Positions 52,004 through 59,323 of a stretch of 64,000 nucleotides of DNA are shown piece after piece (position 1 is the first letter of the stretch; every line of letters starts with the position of its first letter). The notes under the pieces were generated by a model, which saw nothing but the letters and a program-made list of their open reading frames with translations, had not been told where the DNA came from and ran no database searches. The translations under genes and the position numbers were made by a program. Origin of the DNA: Luteitalea sp. (GTDB taxonomy: Bacteria > Acidobacteriota > Vicinamibacteria > Vicinamibacterales > Vicinamibacteraceae); the NCBI GenBank assembly GCA_009377495.1, contig WHTZ01000002.1, positions 247,015 through 311,014 of the forward strand. Reading direction: 5' to 3'.

Positions 52004-52837
52004 TCACGCCCTGATCGGTATCCAGATTTCCACACCGCCTGTTCCGGTCTGCGGGTTGAAATGTTCGCCGTAGCGCTCGAAGGTGGGCGCGTCGGCGGCT
52101 TCGTGGCCCGATTCCGGCAACCACTTGTTCCAGATGGTGTTGACGGTGCTGCGGATCGTCGAGATGTGGTCGCGGTGGGAGAACACCGCGTATCTCTGTT
52201 CAGCGATGCGCACACGGGTCAACTCTGCGGGAAGCTCCGAAAAATCGGAGACTTCGACGCCGCATATGTAATCGAAATTGCCCTCGTCGTCACCATTGCA
52301 AACCACGCCGTAGGCTGTCCGTCCCACCTGGCGCGGCACATTGCCGATGTACGGCGCGAAGCGCTGCCACTGGGCAGGAATGCTGTTACTGGTCTCGCAG
52401 CTGTAGCGCTCGCCCAGTCCCGAAACGAGCAGCGGCTTGGCGTTCTCAAAGCGTGGTGGTTCAAGGTTTGTAAGAAGTGTCTGTTCCATTTTGATTGGCT
52501 CCACGAGCTCGATGTTGTCGAGATGGCGTTGCGCGCGAACCATTTCAGGCGTGCGACCGAATTGGTCGCGGAACGCGCGTGTGAATGCCTCGTGAGAGCC
52601 GTACCCAGCGTCGATGGCGACAGCCAGAATATCGGGTGCACCGTTCGCGAGCGATCGAGCGGCTTCGGTCAGACGGCGGCCTCGCACATAGCCCATGACC
52701 GAATGACCTGTCGCCGCGACGAACGCCCGCGACAAGTAGTAGCGTGACACGCCACCGATGCTTGCGATTTCTTCGAGCGACACGTCGCCTGCGAAGTGGC
52801 TTTCGATATACCAGAGCGCTTTGCCTACGGGGTTCAT
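52004..52837 (-). CDS. AraC-family regulator with GyrI-like effector domain
   Basis: A 277-residue regulator. Two helix-turn-helix motifs occupy residues about 1-105 (VSLEEIASIGGVSRYYLSRAFVAATG, VAIDAGYGSHEAFTRAFRDQFGRTP). Residues about 120-277 form a GyrI/BmrR-like small-molecule-binding domain (RTAYGVVCNGDDEGNFDYICGVEV, YAVFSHRDHISTIRSTVNTIWNKWLPESGH, TGGVEIWIPI; parts). This arrangement (Rob/SoxS-like domain first) usually activates efflux or stress genes when a lipophilic compound binds. It faces the small gene at 53106 across 268 bases with a 14-base palindrome, so it may control that locus. Confidence 0.9.
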   Translation of the reverse strand: MNPVGKALWYIESHFAGDVSLEEIASIGGVSRYYLSRAFVAATGHSVMGYVRGRRLTEAARSLANGAPDILAVAIDAGYGSHEAFTRAFRDQFGRTPEMVRAQRHLDNIELVEPIKMEQTLLTNLEPPRFENAKPLLVSGLGERYSCETSNSIPAQWQRFAPYIGNVPRQVGRTAYGVVCNGDDEGNFDYICGVEVSDFSELPAELTRVRIAEQRYAVFSHRDHISTIRSTVNTIWNKWLPESGHEAADAPTFERYGEHFNPQTGTGGVEIWIPIRA

Positions 52838-52994
52838 GAGCAGCCCTCACTGAAGCACGGTCCCTTATACCCTTCTCTCGTGCGGGCCATTTGATTGGAA
52901 TTGCCGTCTCCGGCTCGAACCAGGTCCGGCTGTGGTTGGGACCGGTCTCATTGCGGCCCTTGGTCATGAATGACGGCGCGCCCTTAGAGGGCAA

Positions 52995-53008
52995 ATTATC
53001 ATGATAAT
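52995..53008. promoter_or_regulatory. 14-base palindrome between divergent genes
   Basis: ATTATCATGATAAT is a perfect palindrome about 160 bases from the AraC-type start and about 100 bases from the start at 53106. Its AT-richness stands out against the surrounding sequence. It is a candidate operator or UP-type element for one of the two divergent genes. Confidence 0.4.
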
Positions 53009-53105
53009 GTTCCCTCATAGGTAAGACTGTCAGAAGGCTTATGAGTGTTGACCGTTTGTTCGTTGCGCGCGCGGCGACCAGTTGTTACGCCACGGAGGCA
53101 TGAAC

Positions 53106-53438
53106 ATGGACGACGAAGCACTCGTGATTCTCTCGCCGACAGCAAACGTCGACATAACGGAGTCGATCAGTCGGCAGGCTCGTGTTACACAGGTCGCGTC
53201 AGACCGTGTCATGGTGATCAGCGCTGACGCCGCCAGTTTCAGCCAACTCGCGGCGCTGCAAGGTGTTGCGCACGTGTTGACACGAACGGACTCGGCTGCA
53301 GACGTGAGCGGTCTCAACGCGCAGGAGTCGCTCTTCGTGCAGGGGTGGCTGTTGTCACATCAGCCGAAGGCGCGTAAGGGAGAGGGCCTGCCGTGGGACG
53401 CTCCTGGTTTCGAAGCGCCGGGGCCTCGTAAGGAGTAG
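53106..53438 (+). CDS. Small protein resembling the N-terminal domain of the adjacent metalloprotease
   Basis: A 110-residue protein from ATG 53106; GGAGG at 53094-53098 is 7 bases upstream, whereas it is too close to ATG 53100. There is no signal peptide. The pattern ALVILSPTA, helix, RVTQVASDRVMVISAD, LQGVAHVLTRTDS, AQESLFVQGWLL, GLPWDAPGF runs parallel to residues 10-110 of the metalloprotease coded on the other strand (RLVILQGARA, KRVVHIYGSRVVVEEVP, PAESLGVDGLALRQS). The likeness is weak in identity but consistent in order and spacing. It might act as a free pro-domain, inhibitor or adaptor for the protease; that is inference. The two genes converge with a 27-base gap. Confidence 0.6.
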   Translation: MDDEALVILSPTANVDITESISRQARVTQVASDRVMVISADAASFSQLAALQGVAHVLTRTDSAADVSGLNAQESLFVQGWLLSHQPKARKGEGLPWDAPGFEAPGPRKE

Positions 53439-53465
53439 CGTCCCCACGACAGTGGCGATGCAAGA

Positions 53466-55700
53466 TTACGAGAGAGAGCCACCGCCAAGGCCCTCGTCTG
53501 CGGCACCAACGTCCAGGTCGCTTGGAAGCTGGCCACCGCCAAAGCCTTCCTCTGCAGAGGCCTCGGCGGCAAGATCCGAGGCGGCGAGGGAACCACCTCC
53601 GAGTCCATCCGCTTCGGGTTCGGAAGCGGTGTTCGCGGAGAGCTGTCCGCCTCCAAAGCCATCTTCACGTTGTCCGGCGCCCTCGGTGCCGCCGCCGAAG
53701 GCGTCCCGCTCTGGTTCCGCGGCGGCCGACTTCACCGCTCTCACGCTGCTGCGGCGACCCGCATACGCGGTCATGGCAACCATGGGCATCCGCTCCTCGG
53801 CGAGCCCGCCGAAATCCTCTTCAACCGACGTGATGACCTCCGACGGCGTCGCGCTCTGGGCTCCGCCGGGTGGGACGACGTCGATGTCGATGAGACGCAG
53901 ATTCTGCGTGGCCAAGTCTTCCCATTTTGCGCGGAAGCTTTGCCACGATGCGCCGGACCACAGGTAGTAGCCGTCGCTGCCGGGGAGCCACACGCCCGAG
54001 TAACGGCGGCTGCGTCCGGTCTGCGTGATCTCCAGGTCCACCAGACGAAGGTTCTGCTTCGCAAGCTCCTGCCACTTGGCCACGAAGTTATCCCACGTGG
54101 CATTCACCCACAGATAGTAGCCACCAGTGCCTTGCCGCCAGATCCCGAAGAAGCGGTCGGCGTTACCGACCCTGACAATTCGAAGATCAATCAGCCGAAG
54201 GTTCTGCTTGGCGAGCTCCTGCCACTTGGCCACGAAATTGTCCCACGTGGCGTTCGCCCACAGATAGTAGCCGTCCGTACCGGGAAGCCACACGCCGGAA
54301 TACCGTAGGACACCGTCGTAATTGGTGACCTCGATGTCCACCAGGCGCAGGTTTTGCTTGGCGAGCTCCTGCCATTTGGCGACGAAGCTGTCCCACGACG
54401 CGTTCACCCACAGATAGTAGCCGCCCGTTCCCTGCCGCCAGACACCGTGATAGCGCTCCGCTCCGCCGACACGCGTGATCTTGAAGTCGATCAGGCGCAG
54501 GTTCTTTCCCGCCAGCTCCTGCCACTTCTGACGAAAGCTGTTCCAGGAGGCGTTCACCCACAAGTAGTAGGCATCCGACCCTTGCCGCCAGACGCCGGAG
54601 TAGGTCTGCTCAGTGAGCGGAAAGCCGAGATGGTACGGTGTGTAGGTGCACATCGCCCAGCTATTCTGCTTCATGAGGCAGTCGACGCCGCCACTCGGTG
54701 CGCAGTTGGCGCAGTTGCCGTTCGGCTTGCTGTAGTAACCCCAGCTCCCGCCGCAACTACATCCGCTCGAGGCGTACTCATCCGGCGCCCCGAAGATGTG
54801 TCCGGTCTCGTGCGCAAAGACGCGATCGATGTTGTCGGGACCCCACCCATCGTTGTTGTAGTCCATGACGAGGCGCGGCCCGCCGATGGACGCATAGGCG
54901 AAATGTCCCAGTGGATATTTCGTGAAGAAACCGCAGTACGCCCAATTAGAGGCAAACTTGGTCCGCAGGCTTTCGACATACGCCGTGACGCCCGCCATGC
55001 CGGCGCCAAAGCCCAGTTGCGCCATGGCCGGGTCGCGCCACAGCGCTTCCTTCTCCGCAGACGTGAGGTTGTCGGAACCGGGCGGGGTCGTGAGCGTGAC
55101 GACCTGAATGTCATACACCCACGTGACGCCCTCCGGGCTCTGGCTGGCAAGCCAGCCGAGACCGTTCTGCACTTCCGCGACCACCTTGACGCGCTCCGCC
55201 TGCGAGAACGTGAGCGCAGCCGAGGGCCCCTCGACAATGACAATGCCTACCGCAATCCTCCCCGTGAGGCGGGAGCTGGTTGGTGCGCCGGCCAGGCCGC
55301 TCGCCTCGGCCGTGTCCAAGCCGTCGATCGTAATATCGTGGCACGCCGGTGTCTGTGCCGCACCCGAATCCCATGCCTCATTGGCATGCGGGCGCATGGC
55401 CTTGGCCGAGGTGTACACGTCCGACTGACGCAGTGCCAGGCCGTCCACACCCAAGCTTTCCGCAGGCGACAGCAGTGCGCGCACACCGGGTGGAAGGCTG
55501 GCCGCATCGCCGGTCACCGCGGGTCCGAGGACGTCGGGCAACGCCCGCTCCCCATCCGCTGGAACCTCCTCGACGACGACCCGGGAGCCATAGATGTGCA
55601 CGACGCGCTTCTGTTCGGTTGCTAGCGCAGCCGCCGCGCCGACGGCACGTGCGCCTTGAAGGATGACCAAGCGTTCACGAACGCCGATATCACCGGCCAT
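53466..55700 (-). CDS. Zinc metalloprotease with five tandem BTRD1-like repeats and Gly-rich tail
   Basis: A 744-residue protein. Residues 1-115 form a small alpha/beta domain also seen free-standing at 53106. Residues about 120-365 are a metalloprotease domain with zinc motif FAHETGHIFGAPDEY (His 297, Glu 298, His 301, Asp 307) and six or more Cys shortly after (CSCGG, CANC, CLMKQNSWAMC), typical of a disulfide-rich extracellular enzyme. Five 50-residue repeats (about 367-616) of the YSGVW..GxxGYYLWxNAxWxxF type follow, as in the repeat domains of fungal polyglycine hydrolases. The tail (about 640-744) repeats (E/D)x(F/L)GGGxL. No classical signal peptide is present, so the export route is unclear. 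Confidence 0.8.
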   Translation of the reverse strand: MAGDIGVRERLVILQGARAVGAAAALATEQKRVVHIYGSRVVVEEVPADGERALPDVLGPAVTGDAASLPPGVRALLSPAESLGVDGLALRQSDVYTSAKAMRPHANEAWDSGAAQTPACHDITIDGLDTAEASGLAGAPTSSRLTGRIAVGIVIVEGPSAALTFSQAERVKVVAEVQNGLGWLASQSPEGVTWVYDIQVVTLTTPPGSDNLTSAEKEALWRDPAMAQLGFGAGMAGVTAYVESLRTKFASNWAYCGFFTKYPLGHFAYASIGGPRLVMDYNNDGWGPDNIDRVFAHETGHIFGAPDEYASSGCSCGGSWGYYSKPNGNCANCAPSGGVDCLMKQNSWAMCTYTPYHLGFPLTEQTYSGVWRQGSDAYYLWVNASWNSFRQKWQELAGKNLRLIDFKITRVGGAERYHGVWRQGTGGYYLWVNASWDSFVAKWQELAKQNLRLVDIEVTNYDGVLRYSGVWLPGTDGYYLWANATWDNFVAKWQELAKQNLRLIDLRIVRVGNADRFFGIWRQGTGGYYLWVNATWDNFVAKWQELAKQNLRLVDLEITQTGRSRRYSGVWLPGSDGYYLWSGASWQSFRAKWEDLATQNLRLIDIDVVPPGGAQSATPSEVITSVEEDFGGLAEERMPMVAMTAYAGRRSSVRAVKSAAAEPERDAFGGGTEGAGQREDGFGGGQLSANTASEPEADGLGGGSLAASDLAAEASAEEGFGGGQLPSDLDVGAADEGLGGGSLS
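53853..54602 (-). repeat. Five 150-base direct repeats within the metalloprotease gene
   Basis: The repeats encode 50-residue units each opening GVW or GIW and containing FVAKWQELAKQNLRL or a close variant. The middle three are nearly identical at the DNA level, indicating recent unit duplication or gene conversion; the outer two are more diverged. Confidence 0.85.
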
Positions 55701-55807
55701 AGGGCTTCCTCCGTTCGATTGTGGGAATCGATATCAGGGGAGGGACTACTAAAGGGAGGATCTATACTCAGAGCACAATACTCCGTGCTCGGTCAAAACT
55801 TACCGCC

Positions 55808-56725
55808 ATGGCGACAGGATCGCTGAAGCTTCGCATCACGGACCTCCTCGACCGGCCCATCGAGGGACGCCTCCAGATCGACTTCCAGCCAGAGCGCCAG
55901 TCACCCGGCGGAACACGGATGGCGGTCACCTTTTCGCTCACGGGTGAAACGACCATCGTCGTGAACGGCCTCCAGTGTCGGGGTGGTCCCGGCACGCTGT
56001 ACGCCGTACGCATCACGAGCAAGAACTTCCGGCCCTATGCGTTCTTCCAGCTCATTGCTGAACAGCGACACAACACGGCCAGCGATGGGACCGTGCGCCT
56101 GATGACCAATCCGAAGCGGGTGAAGGATATCGAGGCGCCGTCGTTTTCGAGGTTGCGATCGGCCGTCCGCCGCGTGCTCGACGCCGCTGACATGCAGGCG
56201 ACGAAGACCGAAGACCGCGACTTGTCGGAATTACGCGCTGGAGCGCTGTACGGTGCGCTGGGGCCATTGCGCAAGGCGAGCCTGTTGAATATCTTCACAA
56301 AGGCCAGCCATGTGTCTTCCGACCGCTGTGCGCGCTTTCTGTCGTCACTCACCGTGCTGCGCCAAGACCGTTGCTTCTGCGCGGTCGACGCGACCATGCC
56401 GGAGTTCCTGCGTCGGTCGGCGAAGTTCAGGTCGGCGCGAAGCACGCTCCACCAACCCCTGAGCGGTTTTGTCCTGGAAGACAGCTTCAAGAGCGCGGAC
56501 GCCCATGCCAATCTCCAGGTCACGTTCATGCGCCACCAGCAGACCGGCGCGCTGAGCGCCGACGTCGACATTGACGAGTCGCGCGGGATCGAGCACGGTT
56601 TCGAGGTCATCCGCAACGCTGTCACCAGCGGTCGCACGAACCCGTACCTGATCCGCGAGCTGATGTTGTTGTCGGATCCGGTCGAGCGGTCGCTGGTCCC
56701 CGGTTATCGTTTTGTCTTCGGTTAG
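55808..56725 (+). CDS. Unknown conserved-looking protein divergent from the metalloprotease
   Basis: A 305-residue protein from ATG 55808 ([20 protein letters not shown]); the frame is open from 55721 but without character. The N-terminal 110 residues form a probable beta-sandwich ([52 protein letters not shown]). A helical middle (about 140-200) and a C-terminal part with [21 protein letters not shown] and PGYRFVFG follow. No signal peptide or membrane segment. I recognise no family. The 107-base divergent spacing from the metalloprotease suggests shared control; a role as a structural or accessory component is possible but unproven. Confidence 0.65.
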   Translation: MATGSLKLRITDLLDRPIEGRLQIDFQPERQSPGGTRMAVTFSLTGETTIVVNGLQCRGGPGTLYAVRITSKNFRPYAFFQLIAEQRHNTASDGTVRLMTNPKRVKDIEAPSFSRLRSAVRRVLDAADMQATKTEDRDLSELRAGALYGALGPLRKASLLNIFTKASHVSSDRCARFLSSLTVLRQDRCFCAVDATMPEFLRRSAKFRSARSTLHQPLSGFVLEDSFKSADAHANLQVTFMRHQQTGALSADVDIDESRGIEHGFEVIRNAVTSGRTNPYLIRELMLLSDPVERSLVPGYRFVFG

Positions 56726-56729
56726 TGAT

Positions 56730-57588
56730 ATGGCTCAGGACCTACGCTACGCGTGGCGGCTGATGAGACGAAGTCCCGCGGTGACCGCCGTGCTGACGCT
56801 GACGCTTGCACTCGGCATCGGAGCCAACACAGCAATTTTTAGCCTGGTCGATGCGGTACAGAGTAGCGCTCGTCAACGAAGCGTTCGCGCGGCGATACTT
56901 TGGCGAGCAAGGAGCCGTCGGCAAGCGCTTCGGCTGGGGCAATCCGCCGAACGTCTCCTATGGTATCGAGATCGTTGGTGTGGCCCGGAACGCCGTCTAC
57001 GGCGATCTGCGTGAAGACACGAAGCCGTTGATCTACTTCCCAACATCGAGTGGGCAATACTTGATCGTCCGTGCGGCGCGCGATCTCGCAGGTCTCACGG
57101 CAACTCTCCGCCGCGAGATCCAGACCCTCGACAGGAACCTGGCAGTCGTGGGCATCAGAGCAGTGTCAGATAGTATCGAGCGGATGCTCGTTCGCGAAAA
57201 GCTGTTGGCGAAGCTTTCCACCTTCTTTGGCGTACTCGCTGGCCTGCTGGCCGCCGTCGGCTTGTACGGCCTCATGGCCTACCGAGTGGTCGGCCGCACA
57301 CGAGAGATCGGCATTCGCATGGCGATCGGCGCCCAGCGGGCCTCGGTGCTTCGCGCTGAAATGCAATCCGCCTTGCTCATCGTCGCGCTCGGAATCGTCC
57401 TCGGCGCGCCAGCCGCGCTCGCCGCAGGCCGTTTGCTCAACACCCAGCTCTTCGGCGTCGCGGCCACGGATCCTGCCATGCTCGGCGTGGCGACGACTCT
57501 GTTGGTGCTGGTGTCTAGCGTAGCCGCTTACCTCCCGGCTCGGCGCGCCTCACGCGTGGACCCGACGGCGGCCCTTCGTGATGAGTGA
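56730..57588 (+). pseudogene. ADOP permease with about 500 codons deleted
   Basis: [21 protein letters not shown] and the first helix ([22 protein letters not shown]) are normal for an ADOP without prefix. At about 56853-56870 the text jumps in another frame to [25 protein letters not shown], which belongs near residue 590 of an intact ADOP, and then continues undisturbed through [31 protein letters not shown] to ARRASRVDPTAALRDE. The first periplasmic domain and the central helices are therefore gone and the join is out of frame. The start lies 4 bases after the previous gene. Confidence 0.85.
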
Positions 57589-57597
57589 CAATAGGTC

Positions 57598-58125
57598 TCA
57601 CTCCGTAGCGGGCACGCCCAGCTCACCCAGCTTCGCGGCCATGTCCTCTGCCGACGTCGCCGGGTTGACCTCCGTGTCGACCGCGGCAATGCGCCCCTCC
57701 TTGTCGACGTAGAAGGTCCAGCGGCTCGCGACACCGCGGTCGTTCAGCACGCCATAGGCCTTGGCGGTGTCCTTGGTTGGATCGCTCAGGAGCGGGAAAT
57801 CTGCCTTCTGCTCCTTCGCGAATCCGGTGTTGTCTTCCAGCGGGTCGACACTCGCCATGAAGTAGGTGACGTCGTACTTGCGGATCAGGTGCCCCTTCTC
57901 CGCCAGCGACTTGCACTCGATGGTGCATCCTTTCGTGTAGGCCTTCGGAAACCAGGCCAACACCACCGCCTGCTTGCCGCGAAAGTCCGCGAGCTGATAG
58001 GTCTTGCCGTCGGACGCCTGGAGCGTGAAGTCGGGCGCCATGTCACCCACCTGCAACCCGTTCTCCTGCGCCAGTAGGCTCCCTCCGAGTATCACCGCCA
58101 ACCCAATCGTCAGCCATCCACGCAT
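57598..58125 (-). CDS. Exported peroxiredoxin (AhpC/TSA, Bcp-like)
   Basis: A 175-residue protein with GGAGG before ATG 58125 and a signal peptide ([18 protein letters not shown]). The thioredoxin-fold peroxiredoxin domain shows [81 protein letters not shown] and [15 protein letters not shown] (parts). Cys 67 in the TKGC motif is the expected peroxidatic residue and Cys 71 is a possible resolving residue. It should reduce peroxides in the periplasm. It is divergent from the Tat-oxidoreductase gene, 52 bases between starts, and convergent with the ADOP remnant. Confidence 0.9.
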   Translation of the reverse strand: MRGWLTIGLAVILGGSLLAQENGLQVGDMAPDFTLQASDGKTYQLADFRGKQAVVLAWFPKAYTKGCTIECKSLAEKGHLIRKYDVTYFMASVDPLEDNTGFAKEQKADFPLLSDPTKDTAKAYGVLNDRGVASRWTFYVDKEGRIAAVDTEVNPATSAEDMAAKLGELGVPATE

Positions 58126-58177
58126 ACCATCCTCCTTCCACCACACACAGGATACACTGACATCCACGGAGGAGCGC

Positions 58178-59317
58178 ATGCAGGCGAACCGAAAGGACCG
58201 ACGCGAGTTCCTGAAGTCGTCACTCGGCACCACGGCCGCGGCAGTGGCCTGGAGCCAGGCCCAAGTCAGACCCCTCTCCGCGCAGGCGCAGCCGGAACCG
58301 GCAGCGCGGCCGCCTCGCATCCGCTTTGCGGCGATCGGCTTGAATCATGGCCACATCAACAGCCAAGTGGAGTCGGTGATCCGCGGAGGCGGTGAGCTGG
58401 TCTCTTTCTTTGCCCAGGAGAGCGACCTCGCGGCCGCGTTCACGAAGCGCTTTCCGCAGGCAACGCTGGCGAAGAGCGCGCGCGCGATTCTCGAAGACGA
58501 GTCGATTCAGCTCGTCGTGAGCGCCTCCATACCAAACGAGCGTGCTCCGCTCGGTCTCGAGGTCATGCGCCACGGCAAGGACTTCATGGTCGACAAGCCG
58601 GGCATCACGACCCTGGAACAACTCGCAGAAGTGCGCAGAGTGCAGGCGGAGACGAAGCGCATCTATTCGATCCTCTTCGGCGAGCGGCACGAGAACCGCG
58701 CGACCGTCAAGGCGGGAGAGCTGGTCGAGAGCGGCGCGATTGGCAAGGTTATCCAGACGATAGGTCTCGGGCCACATCGTATGAACCCGAAGACGCGCCC
58801 GGCGTGGTTCTTCGAAAAGGAACGCTACGGCGGTATCCTGTGCGATATCGCTTCGCATCAGTTCGATCAGTTTCTCTTCTTCACGGGGTCGACGAAAGCC
58901 GAGATCGTCGCCTCACAGGTGGGCAACGTACATCATCCACAGTATCCCGGGCTCGAGGACTTCGGCGACGTGATAGTGCGCGGGAACGGCGGCACCGGTT
59001 ACATCCGGGTGGACTGGTTCACGCCAGATGGGCTCGACACGTGGGGTGATGGCCGGTTGACGATTCTCGGCACGGACGGCTTCATCGAGATCCGGAAGAA
59101 CGTCGACATCGGTGGGCGCCCAGGCGGCAGTCATCTGTTCCTCGTGGACCAGAAGGAGACGAGGTACATCGACTCGAGCGACGTGACGACGCGTTACGGC
59201 GAGCGACTCGTCGATGACATCCTGAACCGGACGGAGACGTCGATGCCGCAGGCGCACGTCTTGCTGGCCATGGAGCTCGCGCTCCGGGCTGAGAAAAACG
59301 CCCAGCGGATCGGCTGA
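58178..59317 (+). CDS. Tat-exported Gfo/Idh/MocA family oxidoreductase
   Basis: A 379-residue protein. ATG 58178 is preceded by ACGGAGGAG and begins a Tat signal ([24 protein letters not shown]). The Rossmann part starts [20 protein letters not shown], with an unusual Asn-His in the glycine-rich loop. The family EKP motif is DKP here (about 139-141, [13 protein letters not shown]), with the catalytic Lys kept. Residues [29 protein letters not shown] form the catalytic His segment. It resembles exported oxidoreductases acting on sugar derivatives; substrate unknown. The frame is open upstream but overlaps the peroxiredoxin gene there. Confidence 0.9.
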   Translation: MQANRKDRREFLKSSLGTTAAAVAWSQAQVRPLSAQAQPEPAARPPRIRFAAIGLNHGHINSQVESVIRGGGELVSFFAQESDLAAAFTKRFPQATLAKSARAILEDESIQLVVSASIPNERAPLGLEVMRHGKDFMVDKPGITTLEQLAEVRRVQAETKRIYSILFGERHENRATVKAGELVESGAIGKVIQTIGLGPHRMNPKTRPAWFFEKERYGGILCDIASHQFDQFLFFTGSTKAEIVASQVGNVHHPQYPGLEDFGDVIVRGNGGTGYIRVDWFTPDGLDTWGDGRLTILGTDGFIEIRKNVDIGGRPGGSHLFLVDQKETRYIDSSDVTTRYGERLVDDILNRTETSMPQAHVLLAMELALRAEKNAQRIG

Positions 59318-59323
59318 CTGTCG

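Noticed and set aside
53853..54602. Tandem repeats considered as a CRISPR array
   Set aside because: The unit is 150 bases, uninterrupted, in frame and encodes 50-residue protein repeats; there are no short repeats with unique spacers.
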